Source of the DNA: Diprion similis
Taxonomy: Eukaryota; Arthropoda; Insecta; Hymenoptera; Diprionidae
Direction: 5' to 3'
Assembly (NCBI RefSeq): GCF_021155765.1
Contig: NC_060112.1
Location: 17,670,001 to 17,734,000 of the forward strand
Length of the DNA stretch: 64,000 nt
A program made the translations under genes and the position numbers. Within the stretch, counting starts at the first letter, position 1, and every line of letters begins with the position of its first letter. Below are positions 37,613-50,333 of the stretch, piece by piece. The notes beneath the pieces are model-generated. The model was not told where the DNA came from. It worked only from the letters and a program-made list of their open reading frames with translations, and searched no databases.

Positions 37613-40600
37613 ATGACAGAGCCAAACATGGACGATATTCCCGATAGAATCGCCGAAACCTTCAAGGGACGAGACATCTTCATCACCGGTGGTACCGGAT
37701 TCCTGGGAAAAGTAATGCTCGAAAGATTCCTTCGTTGCATACCGGAAGTTGGAACGATTTACTTGCTGATCAGAGGGAAGAAGGGGAAGGACCCGAAACT
37801 GCGAATGGACGAAATATTCAATGGACCGGTAAGTCGAGGTCCTTTGGAGACCAGTGTTCACTGGTACCAGAGTTTTCTAACGTTTATGTTCGTTGCGAAA
37901 CAGACTTGCGAAATGGCCAAGTGACCCACCTTTTTCTGGAGCACATTTCTTCTCCACCGTAACTCATGAGATGTATAATACTGTTGGGCAAGTCAAAGTT
38001 GAAACACCGTTTTGCATTAGAGTGGAAATTATGATGACAAGCTTTCTCAGATCTTTCCATATAAAAGTGGCACATGTTACCTGCTGTATAATTATGGTGT
38101 CTGCTCGTCTACTGCATGGAGTCCTTTATATAGTATGTCACTTCAATTTCATCGTCGAGCTGGACAACCGTTCCATCTTGACGTGTATGAAACTTGATGA
38201 CTCATATCCTTGCTCCATTCTACCATAAAATTCGCGACGCATGAGGGAAAGTAAATTTTCTGCGAAACTTCAATGTCTTCACGCGTAAACGGCATTGCGC
38301 ATCATTTTGCCAAAATAATCAACTCATGCGCGCCAAGATTTCGGAAGGACTGTTTTTCCAAATAGCAAATGCCAGATAGTTCAGTATCGTTCACGGAAAA
38401 ATTTTAAATTAATTCAATTTACCTATTTCGTAGATGTACTAATAATGGTATGTTAAAATCTTTCCACCACGGATTATTGCAAGAAAAAAAAAACATTGAA
38501 ATCGCAAAACGAAAGGCTTGTCAGAGGAATTCAGGCTGAAGAATGTTTACACGCTTTCAAACAAACTTCAAAGATATTGGTTTCCGGCTCTGCGTTGTCG
38601 TAGTGACATTTTCAGATTACTCACTGTTCGGAGAAGTACAGACGCATGTTCAGTATTGTGCAAGAATATCTAAGAGATAGGAGAGTCGTATAACGAACAT
38701 CGTAATTTATACATATAATTACGCATGCGTGCAATACATGTAGTAAAATTATCCTATACAATTGCATTCGAACGTATAGTGCGTTAGTTTCGCAATTTCT
38801 TGTCAATTGTAGCTTTCGAATATGGTATTGTTAAAATGAATAAATAAAAAAGGAAAAGTGGAATGAGTGTTGGCTGTTTTATTAGAGAGTTGTTATTGAA
38901 TTTTGTATGCATGATCAGTGTTTAATTTATTACGTTTATGTAGATGTATTCACTATGTACGAACAGCATGTCAAGTTTTGGTTTTGAAATATGAGGCCAA
39001 AAATATCCATATATTCATGCATTACTCAAATTCAAGTGTTTGACACGTGCAATTTTGAAATTTTTCTTCTTGCGAGGATTGCTGAAAGTTGTCAAAACAT
39101 AAGTAAACAAATTTCTCTTTGTAATTCAGCATAGATTATAATATTTGCACTCGTTTACATATTTACCAATACTTTCTATCCACAGCGCATATCATTTTTT
39201 ATGTGATAACAGGTGTTAATTCAGCATAATTCCGGAACGATATATTGAGTAACGAAAACTGTCCACTGCGAACAGCTGCTGTGCATATCAGATACGATTC
39301 AAGAGTGACAAAGAAAGCAGAAGCATAAAATTAAATTTTAGAAATCCGGAAGGTGTCCAAAATCATCAATCATACACTCTACATCAAATTGATTCACCAT
39401 TTGATGTTGGATCAAGTTATTTTTTGATGCAACGACCAGATGTTGATTAGGATTAGATTATAGGTATAAGAAGAGGGTGGCGCAAAGGCAGACGTAATTA
39501 TGAATTAGTCGGTAGAGAAAGTCGTTAGAAACTTGGACCATTTGAGTGCAAAGAGGATGAGCATTTCAGTTCAAAAGGATTGGCCATGCGGAGAGTGGTG
39601 TATATATATCTATAATTTCACAGACCACAAGATGGATGAATGAGCATGTCCTAGAAATCCTTGGAAGCATGGTATCTGCAATTTATGAAGGTTTTATTTT
39701 TATTCAGAAACCCAACATGCAGTCACCCTTTCAACATTGGCAGGTATACGTAAAACATATAAAATATGTTTTTATGTTTCACTTCATTTCCTTCACTTAA
39801 TCAGAATCAGGTGTATATATTCGTATGTGACGACATTCCCGAGATGCAAGACTGCCCCCCGTTCCGCTTTTCTCATGCTGGACTATTTTCTAATCGCTCA
39901 CGCCTTTCTAAATTAAACGCTAATATATAGGACCTAAACTACAGCATGGCCCGCACGTTGCCAAATCGTTATTCTTTCGAAATCGTACAAAAAATGATCT
40001 ACGTCGTACTCGCAATCAATCGTGCGCTGCAATCGATCCAGTGCGCCGGACGTGGAGATGAAATTGATTAAAAATTGGAGCTTGAGGTCGTTTGAAATCT
40101 CTCTTTGAACCTCAGCTTCTTCGGAATTGTGTGGTCGACGGTTTTAACTGAGTCAAGGACGCGTAAAGCGAAAAATTCATCGGCTGTTGGTGAAAGAGAA
40201 AGTTTCTTCTGCCGTTGTGTAATATTTTCTCCTGTTACTCCGTAATACCAATCCACATTAATAATATACTGGCAGCAAGTAGACGCGGTAACCACGAGTT
40301 TTGTGCGAGTCCATCAAGGCCAATAGGCCACGAGGATTTACGTTACTGTACGGCATTGCTGTGGCCACACACGCGGAGAAAACAAAAAACGGAATGGAAG
40401 TTTATTGGTTTTTACTATTCGAACTCTCTTGAACCCTCCCGAAATTTACAAGATACTTTGCGCGAAGTCGCATTTCGATAAATTCACGTTTAACAACGTT
40501 ATATTTCACGAGTACGAGTTAATTTGCGATGAACAATACCAATAATACTGTGATACTTATGAACAATTGACACATTTATCAGAGGAGTATTCATACTTGG

Positions 40601-43600
40601 CATAAAGGCAAAAACTCTCTCGCAAATTTATCTGGGGCCTAGAGGCGACTTGGTGTCCAATAATTCAATCACGTTGTTAAAATGTCGAGAAACACGAAAT
40701 CCGACGCGAGTTCCGAGTTTCGTGTAACACATGATATAACTCAGATAGTCAATACTGCATTTCATTATTCGGTAGAAATTGAATGAAAATAAAATGATAG
40801 CGTGCAGCTAGATTTGAAATGAGTCTGCGGGTCAAGGAATATGAGAAACAGTAGGAAGCAGGTGGAGTGGCAAAAACGAGAATGTTAACATGCTCGTTTA
40901 ATCTTCAAGTCATGTAGAATTAGGTATAACGCGGGAATATTTGTTATGCGTCAGAAATAGCCAAGTAGCTTGCTATTTCATGCTTGTATGGTGTGAAAAA
41001 AATTTCATTGCTTTTCAGTTATATAAGTGAAAGACCATTATACCTTGGAATATTTACTCGACTTCGCATTAGCCAACTAACCAACATTTTTTTTTTTTTT
41101 TTTTTTATTCATGACATATACTCGTTAGAAACACGCGCGATGCGTGTCGATAAACTTCTTCTCACCCTTTCGCTTTTATTGAAATATCTGTGGACAAAAA
41201 AACATCCCAAACGAGACGTCGAGGGTTTTGCATTAACAACATCGATAATTTGGCGCTAAATATTACGTACTTATGCTAATAGAGAAACGGTGTTTTTTTC
41301 TGTACCTATAATAAACCCATGTGCTCATTGGCACGTACGCAGGCATGTAGATGTATGTACATACATACATCCGTTGGCATAGCTCGGAGCGTGATAAAAG
41401 TAAACCTTCAAATAGCATAGTTATACTCTTGCTTTCTCTTGGTGTATCCGAGTGAGATATCCATATTCATCAACTCGGTGGATTAGCCAAAAATTCAAAT
41501 CAATGCTCTACCGCAGTATGCATGAATGGGTATTGGCACCCCGCGTCGATGGACAATCTCACGTTCCAATATCTGATGACGTTTGACTGACAGGCTTGAT
41601 GGCATTAATTAATTTCGCTGGTTGTAAATAACTAAATACGGTTGGTCCTAGGATTGGCTTGCACAGCTAGCGAAGGAAAGTCGAAACCCATGCAACGTTT
41701 GAATTAGGAACAACCCAAGACTTTCATTGTCAGACATGAAAGATTAATGTGCAGCGGTACGCGAAATGATTATACTTACAGTGTGCTTATGCGAACGATT
41801 TAATAGTCTTCGTGACGGGGATTTTTGAGTGGGAAAAAGTTGTTCGCATTCGAGTTGAACGGACTGTGATATGAGTGGAGTTTGATCGCCTCGAGAGCAT
41901 AATGCGAACGGAAACTAATCTGATACGTCTCTATTCTCGGTAAAACAATGGTTAGGATAAATTGTCACCTCGATTAATCTGTTACAGCTTTTCGAAAAGG
42001 TTAGAGAACAGAGGGGGCTGCCGGCTCTTCATAAATCAGTCGCTATCATCAACGGGGACGTCTCCATGCCTGGACTCGGCTTGTCAGCGGAAGACAGAAA
42101 ACTGTTGTGCGAAAAAATTAGCATCGTTTATCACGCAGCCGCTACTGTCAGGTTGATGAAACTTTGCCTTATCTATACCGCATCTAGATTCGCAATTGCT
42201 GAACTTTGCACGCATTTGCATTTCAAATATCGAAGCATAGTCTATAGCAGATAGCTAGATTTTTAATTTGCACAGCCGAATGTGTACGGCAATATGCATA
42301 TATGCATGTTGCGCAGACCTGTGTAAATACATAGAGACACGTTGAGAGCCTGTATCTTGACTTGTATTTACGATTGAATAATCGCGAGAGAAAAATAAAA
42401 TTTATGGGTAAAAATGTCTCATTAACAACCTCGACTTTCTATCGCTTCGTTATTTTTTTATATTTATACTTTCAAATGATCACCTTTTGTAATGTAATCT
42501 ATTTTCTTAACTTTGCAAATTAATTTCACGATATCGAATACGATTGAATTGAAATTTCATAAATATATCCTGTAGATTCGACGAGATGTTGAAGAAGGCC
42601 GTTCTGCTGAATACACGTGGTACAAAACTAATGCTAGAACTTGCCAAAGAAATGAAGAAGTTAATTCTCTTCGCTCATATCAGTACGGCGTATTGTCATC
42701 TCGAGGAAAAGGTAACAATATCTCATTATCACTCCAATTTTCCTGTAAATTTGCCTAACTTGAAATTATGCACATGCAATAAAATACTACATAAAACGTG
42801 AAACTTGGCCTCTTAACTTGGCGCGTCATTTTTTTGATCAATTTGCAAACCAGAATATAGTTTCGGAAAAATGTTTAGAATCAGTAGTGTTTACACATAC
42901 GAGCTAATTCTCGTGCTTAACGAAGCGTCACCCTTTGATATAGTCGCTCCAATATGGCGACGGAATAAGTCCCTATTGCGGATTGACTGACTGCTTCCAT
43001 CACTGTACAAGTTGGTTTGCCAATTGACAAGCGGATACATGATGAATTTTCTATTATTCGTCATACGCGGCTGATGATTTCTCCAATTTCATATCGATTT
43101 CTCAAAACATGGTCAGGTTCGTTAGTCCATACCTAATGATCAATCGCGTCTCTTTCATATGTCTCTCTACCAAACAAGTCAGATTATCATGATTAACGTG
43201 TTGTAATCCGTGCATTATCACTGCATAGATTCTAGGCGAAAAACCGTACCCGCCGCCAGCGGATCCCCATAAGGTGATAAGGTGCGTTGAATGGATGGAG
43301 GACGAGGTGGTCGAGGCGATGACGGACAAGATCCTGGGGGATTTGCCCAACACGTACGCGTTCACCAAGGCGCTTTCTGAGGGTTTGGTCGAAGAGGCGA
43401 TGCCTCATATCCCTGCGGTCATTCTCCGGTGATTATAATTACGTTACCGGTATTCGATTACGTCAGGTTATTTTGGCCAACAGCCTTAAACGGCGAACGA
43501 CTCGTATCGGCATCTTCGTCCCTGCCGGCGTCGCGTCTGGAGTCTTGTATATTTTGCAATTTCAGACCGATCACCATCCATGTATGCGCCGATTCTCACG

Positions 43601-45647
43601 GCCTTATTATAATTTCGCAGGTGCGTTTGCCGGTTACGTAACTCTTTTCGCGTAAAGTACCTACGCCCTCGCAAATTCTTGTTTTTTACTATACCGATGG
43701 CCAGATATACATCCCCATTCTTGCCCAAATGTAGAGGGTATATGGCCTACGATTACATCTTGTATCTGCGAATAATCGTTTGAGAGAGCCGTTCTAATGG
43801 TCCAGTATAATTTTGTACGCGGATAAACGATCCACGTACAACCGATCTTTGAGCATGTTGCCAAACCAATTTTTAGCCATGTTGCGATATTCTCGTTGAT
43901 ACTTTACTGACGCGAATTTCCCTGGCAAACAACGAGACTCAGCATTTAAAAAAACGAAATCTAGAGCCAGCTCAGCGTGGTACTTGTGTTCTCCGCCAAG
44001 TTGCCCGTCGTTCGAACCGAACTTTATCTCCTTCTAATTGGTCTCATTTATTTCCAGACCCAGTATAATAATTCCGATGTGGAGAAACCCGCTCCCTGGA
44101 TGGACAGACAACATAAATGGACCAACGGGTCTCCTGATCGGGGCTGGGAAGGGAGTCATCAGAACAATGTACTGCAATCAAAATGATTATGCCGATTACC
44201 TCCCGGTAGACATTGCGGTAAACGCGATATTCGTTACCACGTGGAATTATTTGACCAACAACGACCGTGAGAAAAACGTATACAATCTCACAAGCAGTAC
44301 CGAGTTCAAGGTAACACTCCAATTGTCTCATATGTATAGTATTACTTTATCAAAATATTGTTAGAGGTTTCGGAAAATCATTTCGACTTGTGGATACAAT
44401 TGCGTGATGTGTATAAGGTGAACTATTTTCAATTTCAGATATCGTGGGCAGAAATTATCGAACGTGGTCGTCGCATAACAAAAATTGTACCTTTGAACGG
44501 GGTCGTTTGGTACCCGGGCGGTAGTATGAAGAGCTCGCGCTTGATGCATAATATCTGTGTATTCTTCTTCCACATGCTTCCGGCTTACTTTATTGACACT
44601 ATATTATTCCTCGCGGGACACAAGCCAATGTGAGTCTTAACGATTATTCATGGGATTACGATTTTAAGAAATACAAAGTCGAGAACATCAGGTTCAGAAT
44701 GTTTACGCGACGCGATAAGTTTACCAATCGTTCATTGGTTACAGCATGTGCAGAGTGCAGCGAAGAATTCAAAAAGGTTTCGAAGTGTTCGAGTACTACG
44801 CCAATAATCAGTGGGACTTTGACAACGGGCACATAAGGGAAGTCAGAGAGATGCTCAATCCTAAGGAGCGGAAATTGTATGTGCTTGACGGCGACGATAT
44901 GGATATTGATGCCTACTTTGAAGACTGCATTAGGGCGGCAAGGATTTATATTCTTAAAGAGTATCCGGAGACTCTACCTGCAGCTCGTAGACACATGAGA
45001 GTGTAAGTGTACGATTGTACCCACCGTGGTTTTTCCTCATTAATATTTCATTTTGATTGCTAGTTAGACATCAACCAGTCAGAAGTGTTAGATTGCTGGG
45101 AAACTGAGAATTGAGGCCATAATCTTGCAAATTGATGCTAGGGCAAAAGTTTTTAGGCTTCAAGAAACGCCAACCCCTTTGGATTTTTTCAGCATAGTTT
45201 TGGCAAATTTTCAAAGCGGTACAATCACAAACGGATTTCGAGACAAAAAGTTTGTGGGTCCCAAAAATTGCTACGGAAGGAAGTTTAACCTTTTCGTCGT
45301 CGCAAAATTTTGCAACCAAAGTCTTAGCACAGTAAATCTATGATCACGTTGCATTGTCATTTTCTAGTTTTCTATTTCCTTTGAGATTAGATAAGGCTCG
45401 TGAAAACTGATTGTAAATTTTGTGTCATATTATTTTCTATTACGGGACTGCTACGTGAAGTCCTCAATAGCAAGCCGTGTTAAATAACAAAATGTTTTAC
45501 TCTTGTTGCAGTATGTACTGGGTCGACGTTATCACGAAAGTCTTGTTCTGTTTGCTGATTATCTACACTTTGGCATCGTGGAGCGATAGTTTTCGAGCTA
45601 TGTTGGCTGGTGGATGGGCCCTAATAGCCGGAGTTTTAGCCTTATAG
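37613..45647 (+). CDS. FAR-4, alcohol-forming fatty acyl-CoA reductase (8 coding exons, 517 aa)
   Basis: Exons 37613-37828, 41988-42151, 42576-42711, 43229-43428, 44058-44310, 44439-44629, 44745-45002 and 45512-45647 keep frame throughout. TGGTGFLG occupies residues 25-32 and Tyr215-Ala-Phe-Thr-Lys219 is the catalytic pair. HISTAYCH, PLPGWTDNINGPTG and VWYPGGS are FAR landmarks. The C-terminal domain includes FFFHMLPAYFIDTILFLAG, and the tail has hydrophobic segments. It is the most intron-rich copy, with an extra intron inside the ATVRFDE segment and one after HLEEK. The donors at 42152 (GTTGAT) and 43429 (GTGATT) are weak but required by frame and paralogue alignment. The ATG at 37613 was chosen because a likely splice acceptor sits at 37601. 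Function is acyl-CoA reduction to fatty alcohol; specificity is unknown. Confidence 0.88.
37829..41987 (+). other. FAR-4 intron 1 (4.2 kb)
   Basis: Donor GTAAGT at 37829 and acceptor TTACAG ending at 41987. It holds a poly(T) run near 41087-41107 and short ATAC/GTAC repeats near 41352-41372. No nested gene or clear transposon was seen. Confidence 0.65.
45149..45215 (+). repeat. Diverged satellite-like segment in the last intron of FAR-4
   Basis: CAAAAGTTTTT followed by a 21-base exact match to the satellite at 45172-45192 and then TTTTGGCAAATTTT, in the same order as the 314-bp monomers further right. The flanks are unrelated, so only part of a monomer is preserved. Confidence 0.55.
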
Positions 45648-46340
45648 CTGTTTATACATTACATGTCTTCTTTTATAACAAGTTAGCAATACCTTTTTAA
45701 TACAATATGTAATACCAAATGTAATAGATGATCTATGAATGTATATTTACATAGGTTAATTGAATAAATTCTATGAATAACTATCGCGACAAGCTACCTC
45801 CAAACGTACTAATCGTATATTCTAGTGAAAATAGAACTACATTTTAGGTTGTGTGTCTAGTTTTCGATCTTCGCGATCTCTGTGCATTTATAAGTGTAAC
45901 TATAATTGCGCGTAGCAATATGGTCCTGCGTCATGAATTGTCTATTAGGAAAAATTCGAACTACGTCGTTGAGTCCGTGGTTCTCGATTGCATTTTCATG
46001 CTAAAAATTGTAGAATATTGGATTGTTTATTCGGGATGTAAACAAACGGGGAAAACCAGGAAGCAAAAAGGAAATCCAATAAGACAGTGACAGTTTTTCG
46101 AGGTCAAAAAATGATCTAATTTATTCGCATTATACCAGAATCGGGAAAAGTGCCAAATTATCGCCTAGTCCATAATGAACAATGAACGAGAATAACGTTG
46201 ATAGTAATAGTTGATTCTGTTCAATGCATAGCATGTATTACGATTCTGGAATGATAAGGGTGAATTGAGTAGAGTTCTTGTATCTCGAACAGCTCCTCAT
46301 AACGTTTCTGGATTAGCTCAATGAAATACACTGCAAGGTA
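45648..46340. other. Spacer between FAR-4 and the satellite array
   Basis: The FAR-4 3' UTR followed by unremarkable AT-rich sequence. No gene seen. Confidence 0.6.
45763..45768 (+). promoter_or_regulatory. Candidate poly(A) signal of FAR-4
   Basis: AATAAA about 115 bases after the FAR-4 stop, the only consensus signal close to the gene end. Confidence 0.5.
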
Positions 46341-49300
46341 CGGATGTAAGTTACAGCCGAGAGACGTGAGATTTCGTTTGTCATTCATGTGTTGTTGATC
46401 CTACGCTGATTCTGATGTGAAGCAATTCCTCTGCCGTTGATTTCACGCTCATTCCGATGTCTTTTTCGCATTCCTGAGGGTCCAATTAGTGGAAAAAGTG
46501 CCCTGCAAAACGATTCTCAGACAAAAAGTTTTTGAGCTCTGAAAATCGCAAAAAAGCAAGGCTAACCCCTTTGGATTTTTTCGGGTGAAATTTGGCTGAT
46601 TTTGAGAAATGATTGAATCGATTTTTTCGTGCACTATTCTTACGTGATTTTTCGCAAGGAATCGATTGAGCGTAGTCAGAACACGCTGCGACCAACGGAT
46701 CAAAAGTTACAGCCGAAAAACGAAAAATTTCCTTTGCCATTTCTCTGCTGTTGGTTTCACGCTCATTCTGATGTCTTTTTCGCATTCCTGAGGGTCCAAT
46801 TAGTGGAAAAAGAGCCCTGCAAAACGATTCTCGGACGAAAAGTTTTTGAGCTCTGAAAATCGCAAAAAAGCAAGGCTAACCCCTTTGGATTTTTTCAGGT
46901 TAAATTTGGCTGATTTTAAGAAATGATTGAATCGATTTTTTCGTGCACTATTCTTACGTGATTTTTTGCAAGGAATCGATTGAGCGTAGTCAGAACACGC
47001 TGCGACCAACGGATCAAAAGTTACAGCCGAAAAACGGAAAATTTCCTGTGCAATTTCTCTGCTGTTGGTTTCACGCTCATTCTGATGTCTTTTTCGCATT
47101 CCTGAGGGTCCAATTAGTGGAAAAAGAGCCCTGCAAAACGATTCTCAGACGAAAAGTTTTTGAGCTCTGAAAATCGCAAAAAAGCAAGGCTAACCCCTTT
47201 GGATTTCTTCGGGTGAAATTTGGCTGATTTTGAGAAATGATTGAATCGATTTTTTCGTGCACTATTCTTACGTGATTTTTCGCAAGGCATCGATTAAGCG
47301 TAGTCAGAACACGCTGCGACCAACGGATCAAAAGTTACAGCCGAAAAACGAAAAATTTCCTTTGCCATTTCTCTGCTGTTGGTTTCACGCTCATTCTGAT
47401 GTCTTTTTTGCATTCCTGAGGGTCCAATTAGTGGAAAAAGAGCCCTGCAAAACGATTCTCGGACGAAAAGTTTTTGAGCTCTGAAAATCGCAAAAAAGCA
47501 AGGCTAACCCCTTTGAATTTTTTCGGGTGAAATTTGGCTGATTTTGAGAAATGATTGAATCGATTTTTGCGTGCACCATTTCAACGTGATTTTTCGCAAG
47601 GAATCGATTGAGCGTAGTCAGAACACGCTGCGACCAACGGATCAAAAGTTACAGCCGAAAAACGAAAAATTTCCTTTGCCATTTCTCTGCTGTTGGTTTC
47701 ACGCTCATTCCGATGTCTTTTTCGCATTCCTGAGGGTCCAATTAGTGGAAAAAGAGCCCTGCAAAACGATTCTCGGACGAAAAGTTTTTGAGCTCTGAAA
47801 ATCGCAAAAAAGCAAGGCTAACCCCTTTGGATTTTTTCAGGTTAAATTTGGCTGATTTTGAGAAATGATTGAATCGATTTTTTCGTGCACTATTCTTACG
47901 TGATTTTTTGCAAGGAATCGATTGAGCGTAGTCAGAACACGCTGCGACCAACGGATCAAAAGTTACAGCCGAAAAACGGATAATTTCCTGTGCAATTTCT
48001 CTGCTGTTGGTTTCACGCTCATTCTGATGTCTTTTTCGCATTCCTGAGGGTCCAATTAGTGGAAAAAGAGCCCTGCGAAACGATTCTCAGACGAAAAGTT
48101 TTTGAGCTCTGAAAATCGCAAAAAAGCAAGGCTAACCCCTTTGGATTTTTTCGGGTGAAATTTGGCTGATTTTGAGAAATGATTGAATCGATTTTTTCGT
48201 GCACTATTCTTACGTAATTTTTCGCAAGGAATCGATTGAGCGTAGTCAGAACACGCTGCGACCAACGGATCAAAAGTTACAGCCGAAAAACGAAAAATTT
48301 CCTTTGCCATTTCTCTGCTGTTGGTTTCACGCTCATTCTGATGTCTTTTTTGCATTCCTGAGGGTCCAATTAGTGGAAAAAGAGCCCTGCAAAACGATTC
48401 TCGGACGAAAAGTTTTTGAGCTCTGAAAATCGCAAAAAAGCAAGGCTAACCCCTTTGGATTTCTTCGGGTGAAATTTGGCTGATTTTGAGAAATGATTGA
48501 ATCGATTTTTTCGTGCACTATTCTTACGTGATTTTTTGCAAGGAATCGATTGAGCGTAGTCAGAACACGCTGCGACCAACGGATCAAAAGTTACAGCCGG
48601 AAAACGAAAAATTTCCTTTGCCATTTCTCTGCTGTTGGTTTCACGCTCATTCTGATGTCTTTTTTGCATTCCTGAGGGTCCAATTAGTGGAAAAAGAGCC
48701 CTGCAACACGATTCTCGGACGAAAAGTTTTTGAGCTCTGAAAATCGCAAAAAAGCAAGGCTAACCCCTTTGAATTTTTTCGGGTGAAATTTGGCTGATTT
48801 TGAGAAATGATTGAATCGATTTTTTCGTGCACCATTTCAACGTGATTTTTCGCAAGGAATCGATTGAGCGTAGTCAGAACACGCTGCGACCAACGGATCA
48901 AAAGTTACAGCCGAAAAACGGAAAATTTCCTGTGCAATTTCTCTGCTGTTGGTTTCACGCTCATTCTGATGTCTTTTTCGCATTCCTGAGGGTCCAATTA
49001 GTGGAAAAAGAGCCCTGCGAAACGATTCTCAGACGAAAAGTTTTTGAGCTCTGAAAATCGCAAAAAAGCAAGGCTAACCCCTTTGGATTTATTCGGGTGA
49101 AATTTAGCTGATTTTGAGAAATGATTGAATCGATTTTTTCGTGCACTATTCTTACGTGATTTTTCGCAAGGAATCGATTGAGCGTAGTCAGAACACGCTG
49201 CGACCAACGGATCAAAAGTTACAGCCGAAAAACTAAAAATTTCCTTTGCCATTTCTCTGCTGTTGGTTTCACGCTCATTCTGATGTCTTTTTTGCATTCC

Positions 49301-50333
49301 TGAGGGTCCAATTAGTGGAAAAAGAGCCCTGCAAAACGATTCTCGGACGAAAAGTTTTTGAGCTCTGAAAATCGCAAAAAAGCAAGGCTAACCCCTTTGA
49401 ATTTTTTCGGGTGAAATTTGGCTGATTTTGAGAAATGATTGAATCGATTTTTGCGTGCACCATTTCAACGTGATTTTTCGCAAGGAATCGATTGAGCGTA
49501 GTCAGAACACGCTGCGACCAACGGATCAAAAGTTACAGCCGAAAAACGAAAAATTTCCTTTGCCATTTCTCTGCTGTTGGTTTCACGCTCATTCCGATGT
49601 CTTTTTCGCATTCCTGAGGGTCCAATTAGTGGAAAAAGAGCCCTGCAAAACGATTCTCGGACGAAAAGTTTTTGAGCTCTGAAAATCGCAAAAAAGCAAG
49701 GCTAACCCCTTTGGATTTTTTCAGGTTAAATTTGGCTGATTTTGAGAAATGATTGAATCGATTTTTTCGTGCACTATTCTTACGTGATTTTTTGCAAGGA
49801 ATCGATTGAGCGTAGTCAGAACACGCTGCGACCAACGGATCAAAAGTTACAGCCGAAAAACGGAAAATTTCCTGTGCAATTTCTCTGCTGTTGGTTTCAC
49901 GCTCATTCTGATGTCTTTTTCGCATTCCTGAGGGTCCAATTAGTGGAAGAAGAGCCCTGCGAAACGATTCTCCGACGAAAAGTTTTTGAGCTCTGAAAAT
50001 CGCAAAAAAGCAAGGCTAACCCCTTTGGATTTTTTCGGGTGAAATTTGGCTGATTTTGAGAAATGATTGAATCGATTTTTTCGTGCACTATTCTTACGTG
50101 ATTTTTCGCAAGGAATCGATTGAGCGTAGTCAGAACACGCTGCGACCAACGGATCAAAAGTTACAGCCGAAAAACGAAAAATTTCCTTTGCCATTTCTCT
50201 GCTGTTGGTTTCACGCTCATTCTGATGTCTTTTTCGCATTCCTGAGGGTCCAATTAGTGGAAAAAGAGCCCTGCGAAACGATTCTCAGACGAAAAGTTTT
50301 TGAGCTCTGAAAATCGCAAAAAAGCAAGGCTAA
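46341..50333. repeat. 314-bp satellite array, about 12.5 monomers
   Basis: Landmarks such as CTAACCCCTTTGGATTTTTTC and GATTGAGCGTAGTCAGAACA recur every 314 bases from about 46430 to the transposon boundary at 50333. A degenerate edge monomer with an insertion of about 37 bases occupies 46341-46430. Monomers differ by a few per cent and fall into recurring types (ACTATTCTTACG or ACCATTTCAACG; TTTCGCAAGG or TTTTGCAAGG). 314 is twice 157, close to two nucleosome core lengths. The open frames in it are by-products of the repeat. Confidence 0.95.

Noticed and set aside
46449..50310. Repeated open frames of 75, 84 and 99 codons on both strands
   Set aside because: They recur every 314 bases with the satellite and overlap in several frames, as expected for a tandem repeat. 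No domain or codon signal supports protein coding.
46341..50333. CRISPR-like array
   Set aside because: The 314-bp units are contiguous with no unique spacers, in a eukaryotic context.
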